This document shows, one piece after another, positions 20,703-30,964 of a DNA stretch of 64,000 nt. A program made the translations under genes and the position numbers. This DNA is from Ignavibacteriales bacterium (GTDB taxonomy: Bacteria > Bacteroidota > Ignavibacteria > Ignavibacteriales > Ignavibacteriaceae). The notes under the pieces were generated by a model. It was not told the origin of the DNA. It saw only the letters and a list, made by a program, of their open reading frames with translations, and searched no databases. Every line of letters starts with the position of its first letter. Position 1 is the first letter of the stretch. The DNA is taken from assembly GCA_016714125.1 (NCBI GenBank), contig JADJNX010000020.1, positions 186,001 through 250,000 on the forward strand, given 5' to 3'.

Positions 20703-21455
20703 ATGAAACAATATACCTCACACCCGGGCTTTTCAACATCGATGGCGGATGACAAACAACTGCAAGAATTGATCAGGAAAACTATTGTTGAAGAGAAGAT
20801 CACACATGTCTTTGAATCAGGTACATATCTCGGAACCGGTTCAACGAGGATGATAGCAGATGCGTTTGCAGATGTGGGGGCTCCAAAAAAATTCATTACT
20901 GTTGAAGCAAACTACTTCAACTGGGTAAAGGCTGTTAAAAACCTTGAAAAATATCCTTTTGTTACACCGGTTTGGGGTTTAACTCTTAACAGGGAAGAAG
21001 CAATAAATTTTGTAGTAAATGACGAGATGTTAAAAAATGCGGACAAATATCCCGACATCTATTGTGATGGAGGTGATGATCCACATGGTTTCTACACAAA
21101 GGAGATTAAAGGTGAGTTTGGGAATTCCCGGTTCAGGATTCTAAACTATATATATGACCGGAAGATTAAAATAGCAGAAAAAAAAGATTACCAGGGTGAA
21201 AATATGATCAAAAAATACCTTACCGAGATGAAAAAGAACAATCCGCTTGTTTTGTTGGACTCATCAGGAGGGGTTGGTTACCTGGAATTTAAAACAACAC
21301 TAAATGCATTGGATCATGAACCATTCTGCATTATTCTTGACGATGTCCACCATGTGAAACACCACAGAAGTTACCTTGATGTAAAAAAGTCTCCGGATTT
21401 TACGATAATCGGAGAAAATTACCAGGGTGGCTGGCTTTTTGCCATGAGGAAATAG
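20703..21455 (+). CDS. SAM-dependent methyltransferase-like protein of unknown role
   Basis: The 250-residue protein has a Rossmann-like start (THVFESGTYLGTGSTRMIADAF, with the acidic-glycine pattern of motif I), an acidic residue after the next strand (KKFITVEAN), and a later YLEFKTTLN...FCIILDDVHHVKHHRSYLDV segment resembling FkbM/cephalosporin-hydroxylase-type methyltransferases with a D-D-V-H-H metal-like motif. ATG at 20703 is preferred; an in-frame TTG at 20685 would add six residues directly after a T tract. It stands alone between a terminator and a convergent gene. No substrate can be inferred. Confidence 0.6.
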   Translation: MKQYTSHPGFSTSMADDKQLQELIRKTIVEEKITHVFESGTYLGTGSTRMIADAFADVGAPKKFITVEANYFNWVKAVKNLEKYPFVTPVWGLTLNREEAINFVVNDEMLKNADKYPDIYCDGGDDPHGFYTKEIKGEFGNSRFRILNYIYDRKIKIAEKKDYQGENMIKKYLTEMKKNNPLVLLDSSGGVGYLEFKTTLNALDHEPFCIILDDVHHVKHHRSYLDVKKSPDFTIIGENYQGGWLFAMRK

Positions 21456-21456
21456 T

Positions 21457-23285
21457 TTATTTGATATTTTTTATCTGACTGTTCAACTCTCTCGCACCCG
21501 GAAATTTTGGGTCAACTTCAAGACACTTCCCAAGATAAATTTTAGCAGAATTAAAATCTTTTAGATTTATGTAAGCACCCGCAAGATTATATAATGCCTG
21601 AGGATCCCTGGCATCATAGTTAATACTCTCCGAAAGCCATTTTTTTCCTTCTTCCGCCTTGTTTTCGCTCAACGCAAGAATTCCAAGCCATTTGGTTGCA
21701 TAGGCACCCGGCGATATTGCATAACTTTGGAGTAAAATAACTTTTGCTTTTTCATAAAGCTTTAGCTGCATCAAAGCATCGGCATACATATTATAAAACT
21801 TAGTGGTGTAGTGGAATTGTGAAATTAAAACTTCAAATTCTTTTGATGCTCTGATTTCATCATTCTGAGCCACAAACCAGTTTGCTGCTTTGATGTGTGC
21901 TTCATCCCATTTTAACTCTCCCTGTGCAGATTGCAGAGCGAGTGAATCGATATAGTTTACAGGTGGTCTCATCTTTTCAAGAGGTATTTTTGTATTCGAC
22001 CTGTTGAAAGGCCACTGTGATTTTATCCCCAGCAAACGATAGTCGGAAATAAGGGAATCAAGTTTTGAAAAGGGGAGATTAACCATGGACAGGCTGTCCA
22101 ATACTTTGGAATCAAGAGCGACTTCAGGTTTCTCTTTTATAACTCCTAATTTTAATATGCCTTCAAGAAATAAACCCGACATCATGTTATAACCCGCCAA
22201 ATTAGGGTGAAGATGGTCGGTCATCAAATCGTTGCCAACAATCCCATTCCTTGATACAACATTGAATGTGGAATCAATTTGAATTAATGATGCTCCATGT
22301 TTTGATGCCAGATCCTTTATAATAGAATTAAATGACTCCGGGGCTCTGAAACGAAGTTCATCCAAATCCTTCGCCTTTAAAAATTCTATTTTTGCTTCAT
22401 CAAATTTCTCGTCTCTGTAAAGTTTTTCCGCTGTTTCAAAAGTTTTCCCGGCACCACTTTTCTCAGCAATAAAGGGGGGTTGATTGAGCAGGTTTGAGAC
22501 AAGTGTCCCTATAACAACAGGTATATTATTCCCTTTCAACTCTTCAAGAATGTAATTCATGTTATGTTCAAATTGGTCAACTCCTGCTTGATAAAGATCG
22601 GAATCAAGAGGGATAAGTTTATCCTTTGCAAGTGACTCCATTAATCCGGGAGAAGCTTGTTGTTCCGGTTCCCCTGTAAAAACCGAGAGGAAAGTAACCG
22701 CATAACACGAAGTTTTCCCATACTCTGAAGGAAGCGGGACATGGGGGGTGAAGAGGCAATACTCGTCATCGAGGCAGCACCAAGGGCACCATAATATTCA
22801 TTGTGACCCGTGTAAATGAGAACCAGATCGGGTTTTTGTAGAATAACATCTTCAAGTATATCCATAATTGCATAAGAATTTATGGCCGCAATTCCTAAAT
22901 TCACAATCTCAAATTTTTTCTTTGGATAGAGGATTGAGAGGCGCTTATCAAGAAAACGGGAGAATCCACCATTGGGCTCAAACGGGAAACCGGCGGCACT
23001 GCTCTCACCCAGTATCATGATTCTCAGGGTGTTGGGGTCTTTGATTTTTGTGAATACATCGTTTATCGAGTGGGGAACAAACGAGGCTCCTTTAAAATAC
23101 CTTTTTGTCAGGTCAGGATTAAGGACCAACAATTTCTCTTCACTTCCCGGAACGGTAATAAAAACAGGATTATCTTCAGCATATCCAAAGGCTCTTAAAC
23201 CGAGTTCAACTAATCCAAGAATCAAAAAAGGGAGCAAAATTGAGACAATGTAAAACGATATCGGGTATTTTTTTTTGTTTGCCAT
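21457..23285 (-). CDS. SGNH/GDSL hydrolase with C-terminal TPR repeats, membrane anchored (one frame break)
   Basis: After an N-terminal membrane helix (ISFYIVSILLPFLILGLVELG) come the SGNH blocks: GESSAAGFP (nucleophile Ser, near residue 94), GIAAINS, YTGHNEYYG (Asn block) and, far downstream, DHLHPNLAGY (Asp-His pair). TPR-like helices occupy the last ~150 residues (ALYNLAGAYINLKDFNSAKIYLGKCLEVDPKFPGA). The frame changes at the A run 22678-22682: the first part stops at 22641-22643 and the second continues as TGEPEQQASPGLMESLAK. Joined length is about 609 residues. Related proteins act as esterases on cell-surface or exported glycans; the exact ester is unknown. Confidence 0.82.
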
Positions 23286-23360
23286 TCGGTAAGTGTCAGT
23301 TTCTTAAATAAAGCGTATAAAATCGTAAAATATTGATTATTCTAAAACATAAATATAAGA

Positions 23361-25224
23361 ATGAAACCAGTTAAATTTCTGCTTGTTCCGGTAATATTAT
23401 TGATATTAAGCGGAAGTATCTTTGCGCAGCCCCAAAAGGAAGTGGTTGCAAAAATCGGGAATCGTGAAATAACATCCGAAGAATTTGTACTTCGTTACGA
23501 GATGTCACCCAAGTTCACCCCACATGTTAAGGGCGCTGTTAAAGGCTTGAAAGAGGAACTAATCTACACCGTTACCGCAGAAAAACTGTTTGCTCTTGAA
23601 GCTGAACTTTTGAGACTTGATACTTTAAAGGATGTGAAAAGAAGGATCGAACAATTTGAAAAAATGTTCGCCCGGGATGCCCTTTTTAAGGCCGAGATAG
23701 TAGATAAAATTGACCAGACCCAACAAACTCTCGCCAATGAGATGGCAAAAGCCATAACAAAAATCAAAATTAAGGCTATCAGAAACACCGATAAGGACCA
23801 GATCAATAATGTTTACAATTTCCTGAATACTGGTGTCCCTTTTGATTCATTGTTTTTTGATATCTACAAAAATGGTTATGAAGAAAATATGCTTGAACTT
23901 TCCTACGGCATGTTCGACTATGACATAGAAGAGAAACTTTATCAGAAGAAACCGGGGCAATATACAGAGCCATTATTTTATAACAATCTCTGGTACATTT
24001 TTTATGTTGAATCAAAAAGAGATTCTTCATTTAGTGACTCAAAGCAGATTGAAAACGAGTTTACGAGAGTAAAAAAACTGTACATTGAGAGGTTAACACA
24101 AAAGAACTATCATGCATTCAAAAAAGAGTTTTTTAAGGGATTAGAAATCTCAACCGATGGTAATCTTCTCACGGTTTTTGCGAGCAGGTTTCATGACCAT
24201 CTTGTATACAAACTTATGTATGAACCAAATACCGCCAAATCACTCCTGGCAACAGGAAAGTGGAGTCTCAAAAAGTGAAGAGTTTTATTTTACCAGAGCT
24301 AAAATTTCTTCAGATACTTTGCAGTTGCCTTACTTTTCCCACAATTCCAAAAATTACTCTCTCGAGGATTTTATCTATTTCCTTGCCGGTGATGTAAGGG
24401 AAATTGAATCTGTTGATTCCACCAAACTTATGATAAAATTGAAGAATTGGACGCGGGATTTTATCGAATCGGAAGCCTTGGCTGAAGAAGCAATGAAGCG
24501 GACACTTCATAAAAAGCCCGATGTTAGAAGGGAAATTAATATCTGGCGTGATTACACCCTTTCTAACGCCTACCAGGCTCTTTATCTCGACTCCTCGGAT
24601 ATTAGTGACGCAGAAGTGATGGATTATTTTGTAAAACGGAACAACGGGCAGACAGGGGGAGTGACACTTAAACTTGCGAGAGCAGTAAGCTCTGATCTTG
24701 ATGCGCTCGCTTCCTTGATTTCAGGGATGGATGAAGGAACTGATTTTCTGACTTTGGCGAAGTCCGTAAACGGCGACAGCGACAAGGAGATAAATAGCAG
24801 AGTGGATGAGTTTGTTCCGGCTTCCGAATATGGTGAGGCGGGTACGATAGCGCTGAAATTAACCCCGGGAAGAGTTTTTGGACCGGTCAGGATAGGTGAT
24901 GAATATGTCGTGATGAAACTGATCGATAAAAAGCTTGAGGACATCTTACTGGTTGAAGAGTTTGATGCAGTAAAGGAGAAATTAAAAAGAGATCTTGGTT
25001 TCCAGAAATATTATAAATCGATGGTGAAGAACACAGCCTCACTCGCTTCAAAATTTAATGTAAATATTGATCTGAACAAAATTGATGAATTAAAAGTAAC
25101 AGAAACAAATGCTGTTTATTTTCGATACATGGGATTTGGAAGCAGAATTACAGCTTTTCCTCTTATGAGACCATTCACTGAATGGGTGGATGAATGGAAA
25201 AAAATGAAGGAGTTGAACCCCTGA
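23361..25224 (+). CDS. SurA-like periplasmic parvulin foldase (one frame break)
   Basis: A signal peptide ends at SIFAQ, followed by a SurA-N-type segment (VVAKIGNREITSEEFVLRYE) and two parvulin-like domains, the first about residues 130-225 (KIKAIRNTDKDQINNVYNFL to LWYIFYVE) and the second in the C-terminal third (VTLKLARAVSSDLDALASL to VFGPVRIGDEYVVMKLIDKK). The first frame ends at 24276-24278; deleting one A of the run 24270-24274 continues into SEEFYFTRAKISSDTLQLPYF, giving about 620 residues. Such proteins escort outer-membrane barrels, which fits an outer-membrane-rich genome. It is divergent from the SGNH gene and convergent (no gap) with the next. Confidence 0.8.
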
Positions 25225-26010
25225 TTATGTTTCGGGGATAAATCCCAGTTTTTTATTAAATACCTCGATCGACCTCCATATCGCAAAAGAGAAAAACGGA
25301 GCTACAAAAATATCAATTGTGTAATGCACATGTTGAAGCAGTATAAAAACTGACATTAACACTGCAAGAGCGACAAGGATATATTTCAGCGTTTTGTTTT
25401 CAACAATGTAAGCAAAAAGAACCGCAACTGAAATGTGCCCCGAAAAAAAGAGGTCATGTTTTAGCACAATTCCTGAACTTAAAGATGAAATAAATGGATC
25501 AAAGAGGGGAATAAGTGTTTCTGGGGCTTTAAGAGGAAGCAGCCACATTGCTACAAGTCTCGAACTTAGCAGGAAAAAATAGGCCTGGAAGCCCATCATA
25601 AATCTGACCGGCCGTTCGGTTATATAATAAAATGTTATAAACACACCGCCATAGAGCATCAGAAAAATCCACCATGTTAGATCCACGGGACTAAACAGAG
25701 ACAAAACAGGATCAACAAAACTGAATCCCTCCCGCACTTCATTTATTTCAAGAATTCTCGGCGCTACATATGCGAGCATCAAACTGAATATTACGGTTGC
25801 GATAAAAAATAACCGGAATCTGCTTTCTTTAAATCTCAATTTCCAGTTTGTGGCTACTCTGGTGGGGTATGTCGAAATAATAATCCTCTCGGAAAAGTTA
25901 ATAAATGCACACGCAAATATAAAGAATGAGTTAAGATAACCCGCTTTTGATTTATCAAAAAAAAGAAAATCTTTACTGTTTATGACAATGTAAATTGTTA
26001 ATAATTTCAT
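25225..26010 (-). CDS. integral membrane PAP2/sphingomyelin-synthase-like phosphatase
   Basis: Five or six membrane helices and the two diagnostic motifs of the PAP2 C-terminal (sphingomyelin-synthase-like) family are present: KHDLFFSGHIS near residue 195 and HVHYTIDIFVAP near residue 235, which provide the two catalytic His and the Asp. The family transfers or removes phospho-head-groups on lipids. The start is uncertain. ATG at 26010 is chosen because the longer frame to 26070 would run into the rnfC promoter gap and adds a non-membrane tail. The stop abuts the preceding gene on the opposite strand. Confidence 0.7.
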   Translation of the reverse strand: MKLLTIYIVINSKDFLFFDKSKAGYLNSFFIFACAFINFSERIIISTYPTRVATNWKLRFKESRFRLFFIATVIFSLMLAYVAPRILEINEVREGFSFVDPVLSLFSPVDLTWWIFLMLYGGVFITFYYITERPVRFMMGFQAYFFLLSSRLVAMWLLPLKAPETLIPLFDPFISSLSSGIVLKHDLFFSGHISVAVLFAYIVENKTLKYILVALAVLMSVFILLQHVHYTIDIFVAPFFSFAIWRSIEVFNKKLGFIPET

Positions 26011-26084
26011 TATTTGAGTAAAAACGCCTATTCTAAGTGGTACAATTTTTGATGTATAGATTTGCCACAAATATAAGTTAGAGA

Positions 26085-27424
26085 ATGTTCAAATCGCTTG
26101 TACACCCGGGATCATTTAAAGGTGGAGTACATCCAGCAGAAGCAAAAGAGCTTTCGATGGATTCTCCATTTGAACGAATGCCCAATCCGAAGATGATTTA
26201 TCTCCCCCTCTCTCAGCACGCAGGCAAAGAATCAAAACTTTTGGTCACCAAAGGCAGCATGGCAAAAAAAGGTGAACTACTCGCTGAACCCGACGGGTTT
26301 ATTTCAGCTCCGATTCACTCCCCAGTGAACGGGACAGTTACCAAAATATCAAAAACTGCAAATCTTTCAGGCATCCCCAAAAGTGTTATTGAGATCTCTG
26401 TATCTGAAGAGAGCGAACCGTCATACCTTGAGGCAATTGACTACAAAACTGCAAATAAAACACAACTACTCGATAGAATAAAAGATGCCGGAATAGTCGG
26501 CATGGGCGGAGCTGCGTTTCCTGCCTTTGTAAAACTTTCACCCCTCCCGGTAAAAAAATCGACAAACTCATCATAAATGCCGCAGAATGTGAACCATATC
26601 TTACACGCGACTACCGTTTAATGCTCGAATATACCGATGAATTGATCGCCGGAATCGAAATCCTCATGAAAATCACCGGGGTTGAGTGTGTAATTGGTAT
26701 CGAAGACAACAAACCAAAAGCAGTTGAAATCTTAAAAAATAAACTCGGAACCCGCACTGATATTACAGTAAGGGTTTTACCTGTTAAGTACCCACAGGGT
26801 GCTGAAAAAATGTTGATTTACGCAGTCACAGGAAAGAAAGTACCCCCGGGTAAACTTCCAATGGATGTTGGAGTTGTGATGCAGAATGTTGGAACCGCAA
26901 TTTCTGTTTACAACGCTGTCGCTATTGGTGAACCTCAGATAGAAGCTTATGTTTCAGTTACCGGGGGTGGAATCACAAAACCCCGTAACATCATAGTTCC
27001 CATTGGAACCCCTGTTTCAGAGATACTCGATTTCTGTGGAGGATTAAAACCCGATGCAATAAAAGTTATTGCAGGTGGTCCCATGATGGGCAACAACCTC
27101 TATGATTACAGTGCACCCGTTATGAAAGCAACTTCAGGGTTACTTATTCTAACGGAGGCCGAATCACGACCCGGTGAAGCAATTGCCTGTCTCAGGTGTG
27201 GGAAGTGTATCGAAGTTTGTCCGGTTAATCTGATGCCAACAAGACTCTCGCAATACTCAAAACTTCAACGATTTGAAGATGCCGAGGCTTCCGGAATTCT
27301 TGTTTGTATGGAATGTGGTTGCTGCGCTTATGAATGTCCTGCAAATATTCCACTTGTACAGTGGATCAAACTTGGTAAAAAGGAAGTGATTAAAATAAAA
27401 CAACAGGAAAGGAAGAGTGCCTGA
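26085..27424 (+). CDS. rnfC: Rnf complex subunit C, electron input subunit (one frame break)
   Basis: RnfC carries FMN, NADH and two [4Fe-4S] clusters at the cytoplasmic face of the ion-translocating ferredoxin:NAD oxidoreductase. The N-terminal FKGGVHP motif, the biotinyl-like barrel (SAPIHSPVNGTV), the NADH/FMN region and the cluster motifs CLRCGKCIEVCP and CMECGCCAYECP are present. The first frame ends at 26574-26576 after KLSP; adding one C to the run 26541-26544 restores PPGKKIDKLIINAAECEPYLTRDYR, a strongly conserved family segment, giving about 446 residues. It is the first gene of the Rnf operon. Confidence 0.94.
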
Positions 27425-27425
27425 T

Positions 27426-28406
27426 ATGGATACTGCTACCACTGTTGAATTAAAAAATAAAACCATTCTCACCAGCACACCTCATGTCCACTCAAAATTG
27501 AGCGCACAAAAAGCGATGTGGCTGGTTGTCATTTCTCTTCTGCCACCTTTGGTGATGGGGGTTATCTATTTTGGTCTTTATCAGCTCATTGTTGTTTTGG
27601 CGGCCCTTGCCGGGGCTGTAATGACTGAATCGGCTATAAAGTATATAAGAAAACAGAAGGTCACCATTTTTGATGGAAGTGCCGTAATTACCGGACTTCT
27701 TCTTGGACTGATTTTACCTCCGGGATTAAATCCTGTGTTTGCTTTCATCGGGTCGGTTGTCGCCATTGGCTTTGGAAAAGAAGTGTTTGGAGGATTAGGA
27801 TATAATATCTTTAATCCCGCGCTTGTTGGAAGAGCATTTTTGCAGGCAGCATACCCGGTGGCGATGACCACCTGGAGTACCCCGGCAATGGCAGTTGACA
27901 CCGTAACAAAAGCAACTCCTCTCAGCCTCTTTAAATTTGAAGCAATTGCTTCAAAAGGAGGAGTTGATGCGATGTCCCTGTTCCTGGGGAATGTTGGCGG
28001 ATCGATTGGAGAAACATCCTCAATTGCCATACTTGTTGGGATGGTCTTTTTGATTGTCATGAAAGTGTTGAACTGGCGTGTTCCACTTGCAATGATTGTT
28101 GGATTACTCCTTTTCAGCGGTATTTTCTGGCTCATAGACCCCACAAAATTTGCATCACCCATCCATCACCTTTTTATGGGTGGTTTTATGTTTGGTGCTG
28201 TTTACATGGCGAGTGATTGGGTTACATCACCGGTTACCAACAAAGGAATCTGGATTTATGGCATGGCAATTTCATTAATTGTTGTCATGATCAGGTTGTT
28301 TGGTGGACTTCCTGAAGGTGTCATGTATGCAATTTTAATCATGAACGGATTTGTTCCGCTTATTAACAGATATACAAAACCTGTAATTTTTGGAGAAGAA
28401 AAATGA
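27426..28406 (+). CDS. rnfD: Rnf complex subunit D
   Basis: RnfD is an integral membrane subunit with covalently bound FMN. Around nine hydrophobic helices are visible, and the flavinylation motif occurs as VTKATPLS near residue 160, with the Thr that ApbE modifies. The conserved NPALVGRAFLQAAYP segment is present. ATG at 27426, directly after the rnfC stop, is chosen over the in-frame GTG nine bases upstream. It overlaps rnfG by four bases (ATGA). Confidence 0.96.
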   Translation: MDTATTVELKNKTILTSTPHVHSKLSAQKAMWLVVISLLPPLVMGVIYFGLYQLIVVLAALAGAVMTESAIKYIRKQKVTIFDGSAVITGLLLGLILPPGLNPVFAFIGSVVAIGFGKEVFGGLGYNIFNPALVGRAFLQAAYPVAMTTWSTPAMAVDTVTKATPLSLFKFEAIASKGGVDAMSLFLGNVGGSIGETSSIAILVGMVFLIVMKVLNWRVPLAMIVGLLLFSGIFWLIDPTKFASPIHHLFMGGFMFGAVYMASDWVTSPVTNKGIWIYGMAISLIVVMIRLFGGLPEGVMYAILIMNGFVPLINRYTKPVIFGEEK

Positions 28407-28963
28407 ATAATGTGACAAAAATGCTGGTTACCCTCGTAGTAATTGGAGCCATCTCAGGGGGTCTGCTCGCCAAAATATTTGAATGGGCAGATCCTCAGAT
28501 TAAAGCGAATGCACAAAGAGAAACCGAAAGAGCCATCTTTGTGGTTCATCCTGAGGGTAAAAAACAGGAAAAAGTGACCGGAATTCCGGATGAACTTTAC
28601 AAAGTGATGGATGTCAAAGGAAACCTTATTGGTTATGCGATACAGATCAAAGGAAACGGTTTCCAGGGAGTAATCAAGATGATGATGGGAGTATCCCCCG
28701 ACTTAAAAAAGATTACAGGACTTACCGTTCTCGATCAGGTTGAAACCCCGGGACTTGGTTCCGAGATCACTAAAGAGAGTTTCACCGATCAATTTAAAAA
28801 GGTTGATCCAACTCCTGCAATTGTTGGTAAAAAAGGTGCCACTGAAACTCCAAACGACATCCTGACAATTACAGGTGCAACTATTTCTTCAGTAGCAGTT
28901 GTAAAAATTATGAATCTTGGAATTGAAGAGTTGAGAAAACTTAAAAAGGAGGGGAAGATATGA
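28403..28963 (+). CDS. rnfG: Rnf complex subunit G
   Basis: RnfG has one N-terminal membrane helix (MLVTLVVIGAISGGLLAKIF) and an FMN-binding domain. The flavinylation site is the Thr in DILTITGATISS near residue 158, matching the S/T-GAT-S/T consensus. The GFQGVIKMMMGVSPDLKKITGLTVLDQVETPGLG segment is typical of the family. It is linked by ATGA overlaps to rnfD and rnfE. Confidence 0.96.
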   Translation: MNNVTKMLVTLVVIGAISGGLLAKIFEWADPQIKANAQRETERAIFVVHPEGKKQEKVTGIPDELYKVMDVKGNLIGYAIQIKGNGFQGVIKMMMGVSPDLKKITGLTVLDQVETPGLGSEITKESFTDQFKKVDPTPAIVGKKGATETPNDILTITGATISSVAVVKIMNLGIEELRKLKKEGKI

Positions 28964-29655
28964 GCAAATCAAACAGCCCCATAAACGATTTCATGAACGG
29001 AATCTGGAAACAGAATCCGATCTTTAAGCAGGTGCTTGGAACCTGTCCCACTCTCGCCGTAACTGTTTCAGTTGTTAACGGTGTTGCAATGGGACTTGCA
29101 ACCACTTTTGTTTTGCTTTTCAGCAGTCTGATCATTTCGATGATCAAATCATTGATTCCCAATCAGGTCAGAATTGCTGCATACATCGTGGTGATAGCAA
29201 CTTTTGTTACCATTGTTGATATCGTGATGAAAGCTCAGTTCCCCGAATTAAGTAAGGCACTTGGACCATTCATTCCGTTGATAGTCGTAAACTGTATAAT
29301 TCTTGGAAGAGCTGAAGCTTTTGCATCAAAGAACACGGTTGTTCGATCCGGATTTGATGCCCTCGGAATGGGTGCCGGGTTTACACTGGCTTTACTGGTC
29401 ATTGGAGGTATTAGAGAGATTCTCGGATCAAACAAACTTTTTGGTTTTGTTGTGCTTCCTGATACCGTTGAACCGATGTTAATCTTTATCCTTCCTGCGG
29501 GAGCATTCCTCACTCTTGGAATTCTCTTTGGCATTGCCAACAATTATGAGCAGAAGCAAAAAGATAAAATAATTCAGAAAGCTATCGCCGCAGAGAGGTC
29601 AGCAAAACTTGTAACCGTGCCGGCTGCTCCACAAACTGAAACTGAGGAGGCATAA
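28960..29655 (+). CDS. rnfE: Rnf complex subunit E
   Basis: RnfE is one of two homologous six-helix membrane subunits. The conserved Cys-containing helices KQVLGTCPTLAVT and PLIVVNCIILGRAEAFASKN, thought to hold a shared intramembrane iron centre with RnfA, are present. Length is 231 residues. The C-terminus ends in a charged tail. It lies two bases before rnfA. Confidence 0.95.
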   Translation: MSKSNSPINDFMNGIWKQNPIFKQVLGTCPTLAVTVSVVNGVAMGLATTFVLLFSSLIISMIKSLIPNQVRIAAYIVVIATFVTIVDIVMKAQFPELSKALGPFIPLIVVNCIILGRAEAFASKNTVVRSGFDALGMGAGFTLALLVIGGIREILGSNKLFGFVVLPDTVEPMLIFILPAGAFLTLGILFGIANNYEQKQKDKIIQKAIAAERSAKLVTVPAAPQTETEEA

Positions 29656-29656
29656 G

Positions 29657-30229
29657 ATGGATCTGTTATTAATTTTTCTTTCTGCTGCAATCGTAAACAA
29701 TTTTGTTCTTTCATACTTCCTGGGAATTTGTCCTTTCATCGGAGTATCAAACAAACTGACTTCTGCGTTTTCGATGGGAGTTGCCACTACATTTGTGCTT
29801 GTATTAACTGCTGTGGTAACCTGGATGATCAATAATTTGATATTGCTTCCTGCCGGCCTCGATTATTTGCAGTATGTTTCCTTCATCCTCGTTATTGCGT
29901 CGCTGGTTCAGTTTGTTGAGATGTTTATTAAAAAGACATCACAGCCACTTTACCGAGCACTTGGAATTTACCTTCCACTCATCACAACCAACTGTGCTAT
30001 TCTTGGGCTTGCCCTTTTCATGGCGCTTCGCGATTATTCGATGATGGAAAGTATATTTTTTGGACTTGGCGCCGGAACAGGCTTTACACTTGCTTTGGTA
30101 ATCATGGCAGGAATAAGAGAAGAACTTGAACTCGCCGATATTCCCAAACCATTTAGAGGTGTCCCAATCACTCTGATTACTGCGGGACTTCTTGCAATGG
30201 CTTTTATGGGATTTTCGGGACTGATATAG
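29657..30229 (+). CDS. rnfA: Rnf complex subunit A
   Basis: RnfA is the partner of RnfE. It has six hydrophobic helices and the paired Cys segments FLGICPFIGVSN and PLITTNCAILGLALF, and is 190 residues, as usual. The GFTLALVIMAGIREELELADIPKPFRG segment is characteristic. Confidence 0.96.
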   Translation: MDLLLIFLSAAIVNNFVLSYFLGICPFIGVSNKLTSAFSMGVATTFVLVLTAVVTWMINNLILLPAGLDYLQYVSFILVIASLVQFVEMFIKKTSQPLYRALGIYLPLITTNCAILGLALFMALRDYSMMESIFFGLGAGTGFTLALVIMAGIREELELADIPKPFRGVPITLITAGLLAMAFMGFSGLI

Positions 30230-30250
30230 AAATTAAAACTGGAGTTTAAA

Positions 30251-30963
30251 ATGATAAACAGAAGAGATTTTTTGAAATTATCGGGTGTTGCGCTTGTCGC
30301 CCTGGGAAGTGGTGCAGGTCTTAAAAACTGCTTTTCCGTCCCGAAAGGGATGTAACCCTTGCAGCCCTTCTGCCGGATGATACAGTAATGCTGGCAAAAG
30401 TAATAAACAACCTTGCTGGTGAAGCGGGTATCTCCCTGAAACCTTCCTCAACCATGGTTATTGGAGAAAATTCACTTGTTTCCAAACTTGTAAAACTTGG
30501 TTTCTCAGCCCAAAAGGTTAATGATCCACGATTTGCCATTTCAATTTCACGGATAGCTCCGCAAAATGAAGGTGATATCTTTGTTCATACGGAAGACCTG
30601 GCGGTTCTTAGACCTGAAACAGGATTCTCAAATTCCCTTAGAAGTTTGCGTCAGGAATTAAAATCGACAAAAGCTTCGCTTCTCCTTTCAGTGAGGTCAC
30701 TTGGTGAAAATGATTCAAAAGGTGAACGATTTGTTGTGATTGAATCGGAAGGAAAAAAGATCGAAAGACTTTCATTAACAGGAGAAGTAAAAGAAATTTC
30801 CGTTTACGGCGGGAATATTATTTCGGTTGGCAATGGCAGAGCTTTTGTAAAACATCACGGCTGTAAACATGGTATTTGCACAAGTATGGGTCATGTTTCC
30901 ATGGCTGGTGATGTTATCGCCTGTGCTCCACATCAGACAATGATTTCTGTTGTAAAAGCTTAA
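30251..30963 (+). CDS. Tat-signal protein with C-terminal NusG domain II, Rnf-associated (one frame break)
   Basis: GGAG precedes ATG at 30251. The N-terminus has a twin-arginine motif (INRRDFLKLSG) and a hydrophobic stretch ending near a Cys (GLKNC), so export by Tat, possibly as a lipoprotein, is likely. The frame breaks in the T run 30332-30335; one added T gives FFRPERDVTLAALLPDD. The last ~60 residues match a NusG domain II (ISVYGGNIISVGNGRAFVKHHGCKHGICTSMGHVSMAGDVIACAPHQTMISV), with two Cys in HGCKHGIC. The middle is unrecognised. It sits between rnfA and apbE. A periplasmic accessory to Rnf assembly or flavinylation is inference. Total about 237 residues. Confidence 0.75.
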
Positions 30964-30964
30964 A

